Under the pieces are notes generated by a model. That model did not search any database and had not been told where the DNA came from. It saw only the letters and a program-made list of their open reading frames with translations. DNA of 40,135 nucleotides from Oscillospiraceae bacterium. Lineage in GTDB: Bacteria > Bacillota > Clostridia > UBA1381 > UBA9506. Shown here piece after piece: positions 32,769 through 40,135 of the stretch. The stretch spans positions 1-40,135 of the forward strand of contig SVJS01000010.1 of assembly GCA_015068855.1 (NCBI GenBank), read 5' to 3'. Made by a program: the position numbers and the translations under genes. The stretch's first letter is position 1, and the number at the start of each line of letters is the position of its first letter.

Positions 32769-33269
32769 TCAAACTCCCTCCGTTTTGGTCAGTTTTTGAT
32801 AGCCGCTGTTGTGTGCATGGCAAATGGCAACGGCCAACGCATCAGACACATCATCGGGCTTGGGCACTTTCGGCAAATTCAAAAGGGATTTAACCATGCG
32901 TTGAATCTGCGCCTTGTCCGCCCGCCCGTATCCTGTGACGGCCTGCTTGACTTGCAGGGGCGTGTATTCATAAATGGGAAGATTTTGTGTTGTTGCCGCC
33001 AGCATAATCACCCCGCGACCGTGGGCCACGGCGATGCCGGTTGTGACGTTTGTGTTAAAGAAAAGCTCTTCAATGGCGCAAACATCGGGCTTGTAACGTT
33101 CGATTAAAACATTCATGTCTTCATAGATGCTGCGCAGGCGGTCAGACAGCTTTTCGCCGGCCTTTGTGGTAATGGCGCCATAGTCAACCACCCGGAAACG
33201 GCCGGCCTCATAGTTAATCACGCCAAAGCCGACAATGGCAATGCCGGGGTCAATCCCTAAAATTATCAT
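32769..33269 (-). CDS. ruvC: Crossover junction endodeoxyribonuclease RuvC
   Basis: A 166-residue RNase H-fold resolvase that cuts Holliday junctions symmetrically. The acidic catalytic residues are visible in IILGIDPGIAIVGFGV (Asp7), CAIEELFFNTN (Glu) and DDVSDALAVAICHAH (two Asp). The ATG at 33269 is preceded by AGGAGAAATT. It is the first gene of the ruvCAB operon and is divergent from argG, separated by 163 bases that hold the argG promoter and ArgR-type boxes. Confidence 0.96.
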   Translation of the reverse strand: MIILGIDPGIAIVGFGVINYEAGRFRVVDYGAITTKAGEKLSDRLRSIYEDMNVLIERYKPDVCAIEELFFNTNVTTGIAVAHGRGVIMLAATTQNLPIYEYTPLQVKQAVTGYGRADKAQIQRMVKSLLNLPKVPKPDDVSDALAVAICHAHNSGYQKLTKTEGV

Positions 33270-33288
33270 AAATTTCTCCTATGTTTTA

Positions 33289-33302
33289 TGCATAAATTTA
33301 TA
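33289..33302. promoter_or_regulatory. possible distal ArgR-type box upstream of argG
   Basis: TGCATAAATTTATA has the TGCAT half of an ArgR box and a degenerate second half. It lies 16 bases upstream of the better box at 33318, closer to ruvC. Confidence 0.35.
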
Positions 33303-33317
33303 AAAATACACAAATTT

Positions 33318-33331
33318 TGCATTTTTTTGCA
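33318..33331. promoter_or_regulatory. ArgR-type box upstream of argG
   Basis: TGCAT-TTTT-TTGCA differs by one base from the palindrome TGCAT-TTTT-ATGCA at the argC promoter. It lies 19 bases upstream of the argG -35 box. Confidence 0.55.
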
Positions 33332-33349
33332 AAAAATTCGAAAAAACTA

Positions 33350-33378
33350 TTGAAATCTATGCAATAATAGTATATAAT
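33350..33378 (+). promoter_or_regulatory. argGH promoter
   Basis: TTGAAA (33350-33355), 17 bases, TATAAT (33373-33378), about 55 bases before the argG start. Confidence 0.75.
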
Positions 33379-33432
33379 GGGAACATATTAATTCATTAAC
33401 ACTATTCTATCACATTTTTGGAGGAAATGCAA

Positions 33433-34659
33433 ATGGCAGCGAAAGAAAAAGTTATTTTAGCGTATTCAGGCGGTCTGGATACATCCATCATCATTCCCTG
33501 GTTAAAGGAAAATTACGATTATGAGGTTATCGCAGTTTGCGGTGATGTTGGTCAGGGCAAGGAAACAGAAGGCCTGGAAGAGAAGGCATTAAAGACCGGC
33601 GCATCCAAACTCTACATAGAAAATCTGCAGGAGGAATATGTAACGGATTACATCTGGCCCACCTTAAAGGCCGGTGCCGTTTATGAAGGCAAATACCTGC
33701 TGGGTACCTCCCATGCAAGACCCTGCATTGCAAAACGTTTGGTTGAAATTGCAGAAAAAGAAGGCGCAACCGCCATCTGCCATGGCTGCACAGGTAAGGG
33801 TAATGACCAGGTTCGTTTTGAACTGACCATTAAAGCACTCGCGCCCCACCTGAAAATTATTGCTCCCTGGCGTCTTTGGGATATTAAATCCCGTGAAGAG
33901 GAAATTGAATATGCAGAAGCTCGCGGTATTCCCGTGCCCGTTACCAAGGAAGACAATTATTCCATGGACAGAAACATCTGGCACCTGAGCCATGAGGGTA
34001 TGGACCTTGAAGACCCCGCCAATGAACCCCAGTATGATAAAATTTTGAAGCTGATGGTTTCCCCCGAAAAAGCGCCCGACAAGGCAACCTATGTTGAAAT
34101 TGAGTTTGAAAAGGGCGTTCCCGTTGCCATCGACGGCAAACGGTATGACAGCGCTGTGGAGCTTCTGAAAAAGGCAAACGAGCTGGCCGGTGCTAACGGT
34201 GTAGGTATTGACGATATCGTTGAAAACCGTCTGGTTGGCATGAAGAGCCGTGGCGTTTATGAAACCCCCGGCGGCACGCTGTTATATGCAGCTCACAAAG
34301 AGCTTGAATATCTCTGCCTGGATAAGCAGACACTGCACTATAAAGCTCTGGTTGCAAACCAGTATGCTGACTTGGTTTATGACGGCTTGTGGTACACACC
34401 GCTTCGTCAGGCTCTGGCCGCTTTTGTGGATTCCACACAGGAAACAGTAACCGGCACAGTTCGCATGAAGCTTTATAAGGGTACCTGTATGGCAGCCGGT
34501 GCGAAATCTCCCTATTCTCTCTATGATGAAGAGCTTTCCACATTCAGCGAGGATGAGGTGTATGACCAGAAGGATGCAAACGGCTTTATCAACCTGTTTG
34601 GTTTGCCGCTTTACACCCGTGCTCTGATGAAGAAAAGAAACGGCGAGAAGTTATATTAA
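33433..34659 (+). CDS. argG: Argininosuccinate synthase
   Basis: A 408-residue cytoplasmic enzyme that joins citrulline and aspartate using ATP. The N-terminal ATP pyrophosphatase loop is [17 protein letters not shown]; next come [33 protein letters not shown] and [26 protein letters not shown] and the C-terminal segments complete the family pattern. GGAGG lies 8 bases before the ATG at 33433; an ATG at 33427 is too close. argH follows after 79 bases that include a hairpin, so both are probably one operon. Confidence 0.97.
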   Translation: MAAKEKVILAYSGGLDTSIIIPWLKENYDYEVIAVCGDVGQGKETEGLEEKALKTGASKLYIENLQEEYVTDYIWPTLKAGAVYEGKYLLGTSHARPCIAKRLVEIAEKEGATAICHGCTGKGNDQVRFELTIKALAPHLKIIAPWRLWDIKSREEEIEYAEARGIPVPVTKEDNYSMDRNIWHLSHEGMDLEDPANEPQYDKILKLMVSPEKAPDKATYVEIEFEKGVPVAIDGKRYDSAVELLKKANELAGANGVGIDDIVENRLVGMKSRGVYETPGGTLLYAAHKELEYLCLDKQTLHYKALVANQYADLVYDGLWYTPLRQALAAFVDSTQETVTGTVRMKLYKGTCMAAGAKSPYSLYDEELSTFSEDEVYDQKDANGFINLFGLPLYTRALMKKRNGEKLY

Positions 34660-34683
34660 TTGATTTGAATACGTTCATTTTGC

Positions 34684-34709
34684 AGGGCGGACTGTTTTCA
34701 GTTCGCCCT
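34684..34709 (+). other. hairpin between argG and argH
   Basis: AGGGCGGACTG pairs with CAGTTCGCCCT (one G-T pair) around TTTT. There is no T run, so it may reduce readthrough or protect the upstream mRNA instead of terminating. Confidence 0.5.
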
Positions 34710-34738
34710 ACACTCGTGTAAAGGAGCATGATTGAACC

Positions 34739-36121
34739 ATGAAGAAAAAGCTATGGGGTGGCCGTTTTTCCAAGGCGACCGATGCCCTGGTTGACGATTT
34801 TAATTCATCCATCCGTTTTGACAGTCGCATGTATCAGGAGGATATTGACGGCTCTGTTGCCCATGCGGGCATGCTGGGCAAGCAGGGCATTATTCCGCAG
34901 GAAGATGCGGGGCTGATTCAGAAAACCCTGCTTGACATTAAAGAGGATGTGACAGCGGGCAAGGTGGAGTTTTTGGTGGATGCAGAAGACATTCACATGA
35001 ACGTTGAAACCCTGCTGACGGAGCGCATCGGCGCCGTTGGGAAACGCCTGCATACAGGCCGCAGCCGTAACGACCAGGTGGCTCTTGATTTGCGCCTGTA
35101 TCTACGCCATAAAACGGATGATGTCATGGCAGAGGTTAAGAGCCTGATGGCCGTTCTTTTAGACTTGGCGGAGGCTCATACGGAAACGATCATGCCGGGC
35201 TATACCCACATGCAGAAGGCGCAGCCCGTAACTCTGGCGCATCATTTCATGGCTTATTTTGAAATGCTAAAACGTGACTATGCACGTTTAGCGGAGTGCC
35301 GTGCCCGTATTAACGTTATGCCCTTAGGCTCCGGGGCGCTGGCCGGCACAACCTACCCCTTAGACCGTGATGCCGTGGCAGAAGAGCTTGGCTTTGCTGC
35401 GGTGACAGCAAACTCCTTAGATGGCGTGAGTGACCGTGATTTTGCCATTGAGCTTTGCAGCGATGTATCCATTCTCATGATGCATCTGTCCCGTTTTTGC
35501 GAGGAATTAATCATCTGGTCAACCCATGAGTTTTCTTTTGTGGAAATGGATGACGCCTATTCAACAGGCTCCTCCATTATGCCCCAAAAGAAAAATCCCG
35601 ATGTGGCAGAGCTGATTCGTGGCAAGACAGGTCGTGTATATGGTGATTTAACAACGCTTCTTGTGATGATGAAAGGCTTGCCCCTTGCGTATAATAAGGA
35701 CATGCAGGAGGATAAAGAGGCCATCTTTGATGCGGTGGATACCGTGCTGCTGTGCCTGCCCGTGTTTACCAACATGATTAAAACCATGCGCGTGAAAAAG
35801 GATGTTATGTTAAAGGGTGCAAAGGGTGGCTTTGCCAACGCAACGGATGTGGCAGATTATCTGGTTAAAAAGGGTGTTCCGTTCCGTGATTCCCACGCAA
35901 TTGTGGGGCAGATGGTGGCTTATGCAATCGGCGAAAACAAGAACTTAGACGATTTTTCGCTGGCCGAATTCAAGGCTTGCTCTCCTTTAATTGAAGAGGA
36001 TATTTATGATGCCATCAGCATGGAAACCTGTGTCGGAGACCGTAAGGTTAAGGGTGGTCCGGCGCCGGAGCGCGTGCGGGAGGAAATTGCCGCAGGTCGT
36101 AAACACCTTGCAGAGTTATAA
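34739..36121 (+). CDS. argH: Argininosuccinate lyase
   Basis: A 460-residue enzyme of the fumarase/aspartase superfamily that splits argininosuccinate into arginine and fumarate. It opens [23 protein letters not shown]. Key regions are [48 protein letters not shown] and the superfamily signature [16 protein letters not shown] with its catalytic Ser. The C-terminus has a [20 protein letters not shown] stretch. The ATG at 34739 follows AAGGAG by 13 bases, a wide spacing. A promoter for the next gene lies over its last codons. Confidence 0.97.
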   Translation: MKKKLWGGRFSKATDALVDDFNSSIRFDSRMYQEDIDGSVAHAGMLGKQGIIPQEDAGLIQKTLLDIKEDVTAGKVEFLVDAEDIHMNVETLLTERIGAVGKRLHTGRSRNDQVALDLRLYLRHKTDDVMAEVKSLMAVLLDLAEAHTETIMPGYTHMQKAQPVTLAHHFMAYFEMLKRDYARLAECRARINVMPLGSGALAGTTYPLDRDAVAEELGFAAVTANSLDGVSDRDFAIELCSDVSILMMHLSRFCEELIIWSTHEFSFVEMDDAYSTGSSIMPQKKNPDVAELIRGKTGRVYGDLTTLLVMMKGLPLAYNKDMQEDKEAIFDAVDTVLLCLPVFTNMIKTMRVKKDVMLKGAKGGFANATDVADYLVKKGVPFRDSHAIVGQMVAYAIGENKNLDDFSLAEFKACSPLIEEDIYDAISMETCVGDRKVKGGPAPERVREEIAAGRKHLAEL

Positions 36122-36136
36122 AAAATATGCTACAAT
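36108..36136 (+). promoter_or_regulatory. promoter of the XRE-cupin / ligase pair
   Basis: TTGCAG (36108-36113), 17 bases, TACAAT (36131-36136). It overlaps the argH stop codon, so the regulator gene need not depend on arginine control. Confidence 0.5.
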
Positions 36137-36166
36137 AGTTGTGAAGTGAAAAGGAAGGTGACATAG

Positions 36167-36715
36167 ATGAACGAATTATTGGAATTGGCACAGCGCATCA
36201 GCAGCTTGCGTGAGGCTTGCGGATATACGCAGGAGGAACTGGCAAAAGAGCTGGGCATTGATGCTTCTGTATATCGTGACTATGAAGAAAACGGGCAGAA
36301 TGTTCCCATCAGTGTGATTTATGAAATTGCAAATAAATTCGGTGTGGATTTCACTGAAATTATGACAGGCACCCGTGCTAAACTGGATACCTATCATGTG
36401 GTTAAAAACGGTCAGGGAAAAACGGTTGACCGTTACCCGGGTTATGCGTTTAAGGATTTGGCGTTCCGCTATGCGGGAAAAATTATGCAGCCTCTCATGG
36501 TAACGCTCGACCCTTCCGATAAGCCGGCGGCACTTGTACGGCATGCAGGGCAGGAGTTTAACTATGTTGTTTCCGGCACAATGGCTGTTATCTTTGATGG
36601 CCGCGAGCTGATTTTGGAGGAAGGGGATTCGATTTATTTCAACCCCAATTTTCCTCACGGACAGCGCTGTGCGGGCGATAAGCCTGCCGTGTTCCTAACC
36701 ATGATTGCCGAATAG
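36167..36715 (+). CDS. XRE-family regulator with C-terminal cupin domain
   Basis: A 182-residue transcription factor. Residues 7-65 are a lambda-repressor-like helix-turn-helix (ISSLREACGYTQEELAKELGIDASVYRDYEENG). Residues about 105-180 are a cupin_2 domain, with HAGQEFNYVVSGTMAVIFDGRELILEEGDSIYFNPNFPHGQRC. That domain has the usual H-x-Gln/Glu and late His positions for a ligand or metal. Such regulators respond to small carboxylates or amino compounds in several bacteria. AAGGAAGGTGA lies upstream of the ATG. It is followed after only 6 bases by an acyl-CoA ligase, which is probably its target and source of its effector. Confidence 0.87.
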   Translation: MNELLELAQRISSLREACGYTQEELAKELGIDASVYRDYEENGQNVPISVIYEIANKFGVDFTEIMTGTRAKLDTYHVVKNGQGKTVDRYPGYAFKDLAFRYAGKIMQPLMVTLDPSDKPAALVRHAGQEFNYVVSGTMAVIFDGRELILEEGDSIYFNPNFPHGQRCAGDKPAVFLTMIAE

Positions 36716-36721
36716 AAAAGG

Positions 36722-38392
36722 GTGAGTGTTTTGTTGTTAGACCGTTTTTTACCGAGAATTGAATTTGACTCCTATGAGGATTTTAAGGAGAATTACAAGG
36801 TTACGGTTCCTGAGGACTTTAACTTTGGTTTTGATATTGTTGATGCATGGGCAGAGGCAGAGCCTGAGAAAAAAGCGCTGGTCTGGTGTGATGACCATGG
36901 CCATGAAGAAACCTTTCGCTTTTCGGACATCAGCCGCCTGTCCAATCAAACGGCAAATTATTTTAAGAGCATAGGCATCAAAAAAGGCTCTGTTGTTTTG
37001 CTTGTTTTGCGTCGCCGCTGGGAGTATTGGGTTTGTGCCACGGCGTTACATAAGTTGGGTGCTGTTCTGATTCCCGGCTCTTTGCAGCTGACAAAAAAAG
37101 ATATTGTGTATCGTGCCAATGCGGCTGAAATTTCCGCCATTGTCTGCGTGAATGACCCCTTTGTTATTCAGCAGGTGGAGCTGGCGCAGCCGGAAGCCCC
37201 AAGCTTAGAGCACAAAATTTTAGTTGGCGAAACCCGTGAGGGCTGGCAGAATTTTGCTGATGCTATCAGCGGCCAAAGCGAAAGCTTTCCCCGTCCGACA
37301 GGGGCTGAGGCAACCCGTTGGGATGATACCATGCTGGTCTATTTTACCTCCGGCACAACCGGTATGCCCAAAATGGTACACCACAATTTTTCTTATCCCT
37401 TAGGCCACATTGTGACAGCAAAATATTGGCATCAGGTTCAGGAAAACAAGCTCCACATGAGCATTTCCGACTCCGGCTGGGCTAAGTTCGGCTGGGGCAA
37501 AATTTACGGTCAATGGATTTGCGGTGCTGTTATTTTTGCTTATGACATGGATAAATTTATCCCTTTGAAATTGCTTGAAAAAATTTCACAATATAAAGTA
37601 ACAACGTTCTGTGCGCCGCCGACCATGTTCCGCTTTATGCTCCAGGAGGATGTGACTAAGTTTGACCTTTCGAGCATCAAGCATTGCTGTATTGCCGGCG
37701 AGCCGTTAAATCCGGAGGTCTTTAAGAAATGGTATGAGCTGACGGGCATCAAGCTTTGCGAGGGCTTTGGTCAGAGCGAAAGCTCGGTTATGTTGGCTAA
37801 CTTCCAGTGGTTTGACCCGATTCCCGGCTCCATGGGTAAACCCTCGCCGCTGTATAACATTCAGCTGCGGGATGCTGACGGCAACATCTGCGAAGATGGT
37901 GACGAGGGCAGCATTGTTGTCATGGGCGTTGACAAAAATCCGCCGGTTGGTCTCTTTACGGGCTATTATCGTGATGAGGCATTAACAGAAAAAGCCTTGG
38001 GCTCCGGTAATTATGATTTAGGCGACGTGGCATGGCGTGACTCTAACGGCTATTATTGGTTTGTAGGCCGTAATGATGATGTTATTAAGTGCTCCGGTTA
38101 TCGCATTGGTCCCTTTGAGGTTGAAAGTGCGCTCTTAGAGCATCCTGCGGTTGTTGAATGCGCCATCACGGCGGCACCGGACCCTGTTCGCGGTCAGGTT
38201 GTTAAGGCAACGGTTGTGCTTGCCGCAGGGTATAGTCCCTCCGATGAACTGGTTCTTGAGTTACAGAATCATGTTAAGAAGGTAACAGCGCCTTATAAAT
38301 ATCCCCGTATTGTGGAATTTGTTGATGAGCTTCCCAAGACCCTGGGCGGCAAAATCAAGCGCGCTGAAATCCGTCAGAAAAATCATGCGTAA
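36722..38392 (+). CDS. AMP-forming acyl-CoA synthetase (acetyl/medium-chain type)
   Basis: A 556-residue cytoplasmic enzyme that adenylates a carboxylic acid and transfers it to CoA. Motifs are VYFTSGTTGMPKMVHHN (phosphate loop), MSISDSGWAKFGWGKIYGQW (typical of the ACSM/acetyl-CoA synthetase group), GFGQSESS, NYDLGDVAWRDSNGYYWFVGRNDDVIKCSGYRIGPFEVE, and the late catalytic Lys in LGGKIKRAEIR. The acid is unknown. The start is uncertain: GTG 36722 is given, while TTG 36731 with GGTGAG just upstream is an alternative. It is in an operon with the XRE-cupin regulator, and is only distantly like the ligase in the T-box operon. Confidence 0.88.
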   Translation: MSVLLLDRFLPRIEFDSYEDFKENYKVTVPEDFNFGFDIVDAWAEAEPEKKALVWCDDHGHEETFRFSDISRLSNQTANYFKSIGIKKGSVVLLVLRRRWEYWVCATALHKLGAVLIPGSLQLTKKDIVYRANAAEISAIVCVNDPFVIQQVELAQPEAPSLEHKILVGETREGWQNFADAISGQSESFPRPTGAEATRWDDTMLVYFTSGTTGMPKMVHHNFSYPLGHIVTAKYWHQVQENKLHMSISDSGWAKFGWGKIYGQWICGAVIFAYDMDKFIPLKLLEKISQYKVTTFCAPPTMFRFMLQEDVTKFDLSSIKHCCIAGEPLNPEVFKKWYELTGIKLCEGFGQSESSVMLANFQWFDPIPGSMGKPSPLYNIQLRDADGNICEDGDEGSIVVMGVDKNPPVGLFTGYYRDEALTEKALGSGNYDLGDVAWRDSNGYYWFVGRNDDVIKCSGYRIGPFEVESALLEHPAVVECAITAAPDPVRGQVVKATVVLAAGYSPSDELVLELQNHVKKVTAPYKYPRIVEFVDELPKTLGGKIKRAEIRQKNHA

Positions 38393-38406
38393 AAAGGAAT
38401 TGTCCT

Positions 38407-39108
38407 ATGAGCATTGAAAGTATGTTAACCCCCCGGCTTCGTGCTATTGCGGGCTGTGTTCCGTTTGGTGCCCGTGTGGCGGATGTGGGTACAGATCATG
38501 CCTATATCCCGGTGTATCTTTCTACAATCGGGCAGATAGAAAGCGCCCTGGCAATGGATATTAAACCGGGTCCGCTGCTGCGGGCAGAACAAAACATCAG
38601 CCGTTTCGGTCTGCAAGAAAACATCAAAACGCGCCTGTCTGACGGCTTGAAGGAGCTTAAACCGGGCGAGGCAGATACGGCTGTCATAGCCGGCATGGGC
38701 GGTCTTTTGATTGCACAAATTTTAGAGGCTGCACCGTTTGCGCTGGACACGTATGTTCTGCAACCTATGACGGCGGTGGCAGAGCTCCGCGCTTATCTTG
38801 AACAAAACGGGTATGAGATTACCCATGAGGTCCTAGCCAAAGAGGGCAGAAAAATCTATACGGTTTTGGTGGTCCGCCATGGCAGTATGAAGATAGAAAC
38901 GCCCGCAGCGTATCTGGTGGGGCAGAAGCTGTTGGAAAACCGAGACCCGCTGACAGGGGCATTGATTGCCACACTTTTAGCCAAATACCGCCGCATGCTG
39001 TCGGGACTTAGGCAGGCAGAACGCCTGGATGTCAGCGAAAAGCAAACACAGATAGCGGATATGATAAAAAGCTTAGAGAGCTTGAAGGAGGTTTGCGACT
39101 CATGGTAA
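38407..39108 (+). CDS. trmK: tRNA (adenine22-N1)-methyltransferase TrmK
   Basis: A 233-residue SAM-dependent methyltransferase of the TrmK (YqfN) family, which methylates A22 in the D-loop of tRNAs in Bacillota. The SAM site has VADVGTDHAYIPVYL, ALAMDIKPGPLLRA and TAVIAGMGGLLIAQIL. A helical C-terminal region (residues about 165-230) follows, as in the family. AAAAGGAATTG precedes the ATG. Its end overlaps the start of the nif3-like gene by 7 bases, a common pairing in Bacillota. Confidence 0.93.
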   Translation: MSIESMLTPRLRAIAGCVPFGARVADVGTDHAYIPVYLSTIGQIESALAMDIKPGPLLRAEQNISRFGLQENIKTRLSDGLKELKPGEADTAVIAGMGGLLIAQILEAAPFALDTYVLQPMTAVAELRAYLEQNGYEITHEVLAKEGRKIYTVLVVRHGSMKIETPAAYLVGQKLLENRDPLTGALIATLLAKYRRMLSGLRQAERLDVSEKQTQIADMIKSLESLKEVCDSW

Positions 39109-39881
39109 CCTGGCAGGAATTACGTTCTTTTTTAGAAAAAACAGCACCGCCCGAACTGGCTGAAAGCTATGATAACGTCGGACTTTTGATTGAAGGCGAA
39201 AGCACGGAGATTAAAAAAGTGCTTCTGGCTTTGGACGTGAGTGAATACACGGTGGAGCAGGCCGAAACCGTTGGTGCCGACCTGATTATTTCCCACCATC
39301 CGCTCCTGTTTCAGCCGATTCGTTGCCTGACCAAACAAACGGGCAGCGAGCGCGCCATTCGTTCTTTGTTGCAAAAAGGCATTGGCCTGTATGCCATGCA
39401 TACCAATTTTGATTCGGCAGGCGAGGGTCTTTGTGATGCTTTCTTAGATAACTTTGGCAGCTTTTCGGTCCGTTCCTCGTTTTCGGGGGAAGCGGCAGGC
39501 ATTGGCCGCATCGGCAAGCTGAAAGCGCCCTGCAATCTTTTGGAAGTTTTGGAGACGGCCCGCCAAAATTTTGGCAATATCGCCATTTCCTATGTAGGCG
39601 ATCCACTCATGCGGGTTGATACGGTGGCTGTTTGTAACGGCGGTGGCGGTGACCTGTTATATGACGCTTATAAGCTGGGAGCGCAGGTTTATGTTTCCGG
39701 CGACTTTAAGCATCATCATGCCCGCTTTGCGGCTGAAAATAATGTGGGGCTCATTAACATCAGCCATTATGATGCGGAAATTGGGTTCAGTTTTCTTTTA
39801 GAAAAGAAACTGATTGACAAATTCGGGGAAAGACTGCAGGTTATATGCAGCTATGAACAAAATCCCTGGAAGGAATTTTAG
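39102..39881 (+). CDS. Nif3-like dinuclear metal centre protein (GTP cyclohydrolase 1 type 2 homologue)
   Basis: A 259-residue protein of the NIF3/YqfO family, which forms hexameric toroids with two metal ions per subunit. Metal ligands are visible in IISHHPLLF, AMHTNFDSA and ISHYDAEIG, with GDFKHHHA. The short form without the PII-like insert is present. The biochemical role is not settled despite the 'GTP cyclohydrolase' name. The ATG at 39102 overlaps the trmK stop, with AAGGAGG about 10 bases upstream; translation is coupled. A strong terminator follows. Confidence 0.93.
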   Translation: MVTWQELRSFLEKTAPPELAESYDNVGLLIEGESTEIKKVLLALDVSEYTVEQAETVGADLIISHHPLLFQPIRCLTKQTGSERAIRSLLQKGIGLYAMHTNFDSAGEGLCDAFLDNFGSFSVRSSFSGEAAGIGRIGKLKAPCNLLEVLETARQNFGNIAISYVGDPLMRVDTVAVCNGGGGDLLYDAYKLGAQVYVSGDFKHHHARFAAENNVGLINISHYDAEIGFSFLLEKKLIDKFGERLQVICSYEQNPWKEF

Positions 39882-39910
39882 ATGCGCCCCAAAAGAGCGG
39901 AAGCATAATA

Positions 39911-39955
39911 AAAGAGTATTTTGTAAGCGTGTGTTTACAAAATACTCTTTTTTTT
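39911..39955. terminator. terminator after the nif3-like gene
   Basis: AAAGAGTATTTTGTAA pairs perfectly with TTACAAAATACTCTTT around GCGTGTGT, with a long T run after it and A bases before. It also faces the minus-strand gene to the right. Confidence 0.9.
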
Positions 39956-39978
39956 GTCTGAAAACCGATCAGATGTTG

Positions 39979-40135
39979 TTATTTAATGCTGTTTTCGTAA
40001 GCTTCAACCATCTTTTTAACGATGTTACCAGAACGAGCACCATATCTTAAACCATTGCGAATGTACGTCATTTCCTTGAATGATGAGGAAACTTTAATCT
40101 TTACTTCCAACCGCATTTCGGTTTCAGATACAGGG
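39979..40135 (-). CDS. Small basic protein, C-terminal part (cut by the right edge)
   Basis: Read on the minus strand, 51 residues are visible before the stop. They end RNGLRYGARSGNIVKKMVEAYENSIK. The basic sequence and the G-x3-SGNIVKKMVEAYE tail recall the C-terminus of alpha/beta-type small acid-soluble spore proteins, but the central GNLTSR-type segment is not evident. The identity is therefore tentative. An ATG occurs at residue 7 of the visible part without a ribosome binding site, so the true start is probably beyond the edge. It converges on the nif3-like gene at a shared terminator. Confidence 0.5.
   Translation of the reverse strand, partial: PVSETEMRLEVKIKVSSSFKEMTYIRNGLRYGARSGNIVKKMVEAYENSIK

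Noticed and set aside
34729-34743. Leader peptide ATG ATT GAA CCA TGA overlapping the argH start
   Set aside because: The Shine-Dalgarno sequence is only one base from its ATG and four codons without regulatory residues are likely chance.
39979-40135. Confident call as small acid-soluble spore protein
   Set aside because: Only the C-terminal tail is similar and the family's central signature is missing in the visible part, so it is listed as tentative.

Overview
The window reads as chromosomal DNA of an anaerobic, spore-forming Bacillota of the class Clostridia. A spoIIR gene, a SleB-type spore cortex hydrolase, HPr kinase, strong AGGAGG-type ribosome binding sites, a T-box riboswitch and Bacillota-type gene families all point that way. 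The species cannot be named from the sequence alone. About 36 protein genes, three tRNA genes and many intrinsic terminators and promoters can be supported.

Layout. 1-11.9 kb is a carbohydrate-oriented accessory region: a GH106-like rhamnosidase-type enzyme, a PHP phosphoesterase, an OPA-like MFS transporter, a HAD phosphatase, a YgjV-type membrane protein, a conspicuously AT-rich three-gene island of unknown function flanked by a 12-bp repeat, a GH78-like rhamnosidase and a PAP2 phosphatase. 12-14.4 kb is feoA-feoB, each gene preceded by the same 6-4-6 inverted repeat (a probable metalloregulator operator). 14.4-19.5 kb is the most unusual part. A leucine-specific T-box controls a LeuA-like protein that has lost its catalytic and metal-binding residues but kept its leucine regulatory domain. 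It is followed by a fusion of a degenerate xylose-isomerase-like TIM barrel to an intact acyl-CoA ligase, and by an amidohydrolase. 19.5-20.2 kb holds repeated tRNA-Pro 3' ends, tRNA-Pro and tRNA-Tyr.

From 20.3 kb the window is mostly housekeeping: spoIIR, argCB, a sleB-like gene, murB-hprK, an ACT-domain regulator with a UPF0210 gene, and rdgB. A decaying phage/ICE-type polyvalent protein gene follows, truncated by an array of nested mini-hairpins. Then come tRNA-Glu, ruvCAB, argGH, an XRE-cupin regulator with a second acyl-CoA ligase, trmK and a nif3-like gene. A partial small gene runs off the right edge.

How it works together. argCB and argGH supply the N-acetylglutamate and citrulline-to-arginine ends of arginine synthesis. 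Their two promoters carry similar ArgR-type boxes, so they are probably co-regulated although about 10 kb apart. The Leu T-box operon should be read through when uncharged tRNA-Leu accumulates. Its proteins do not form a recognisable leucine pathway, so it is the best candidate here for an undescribed system.
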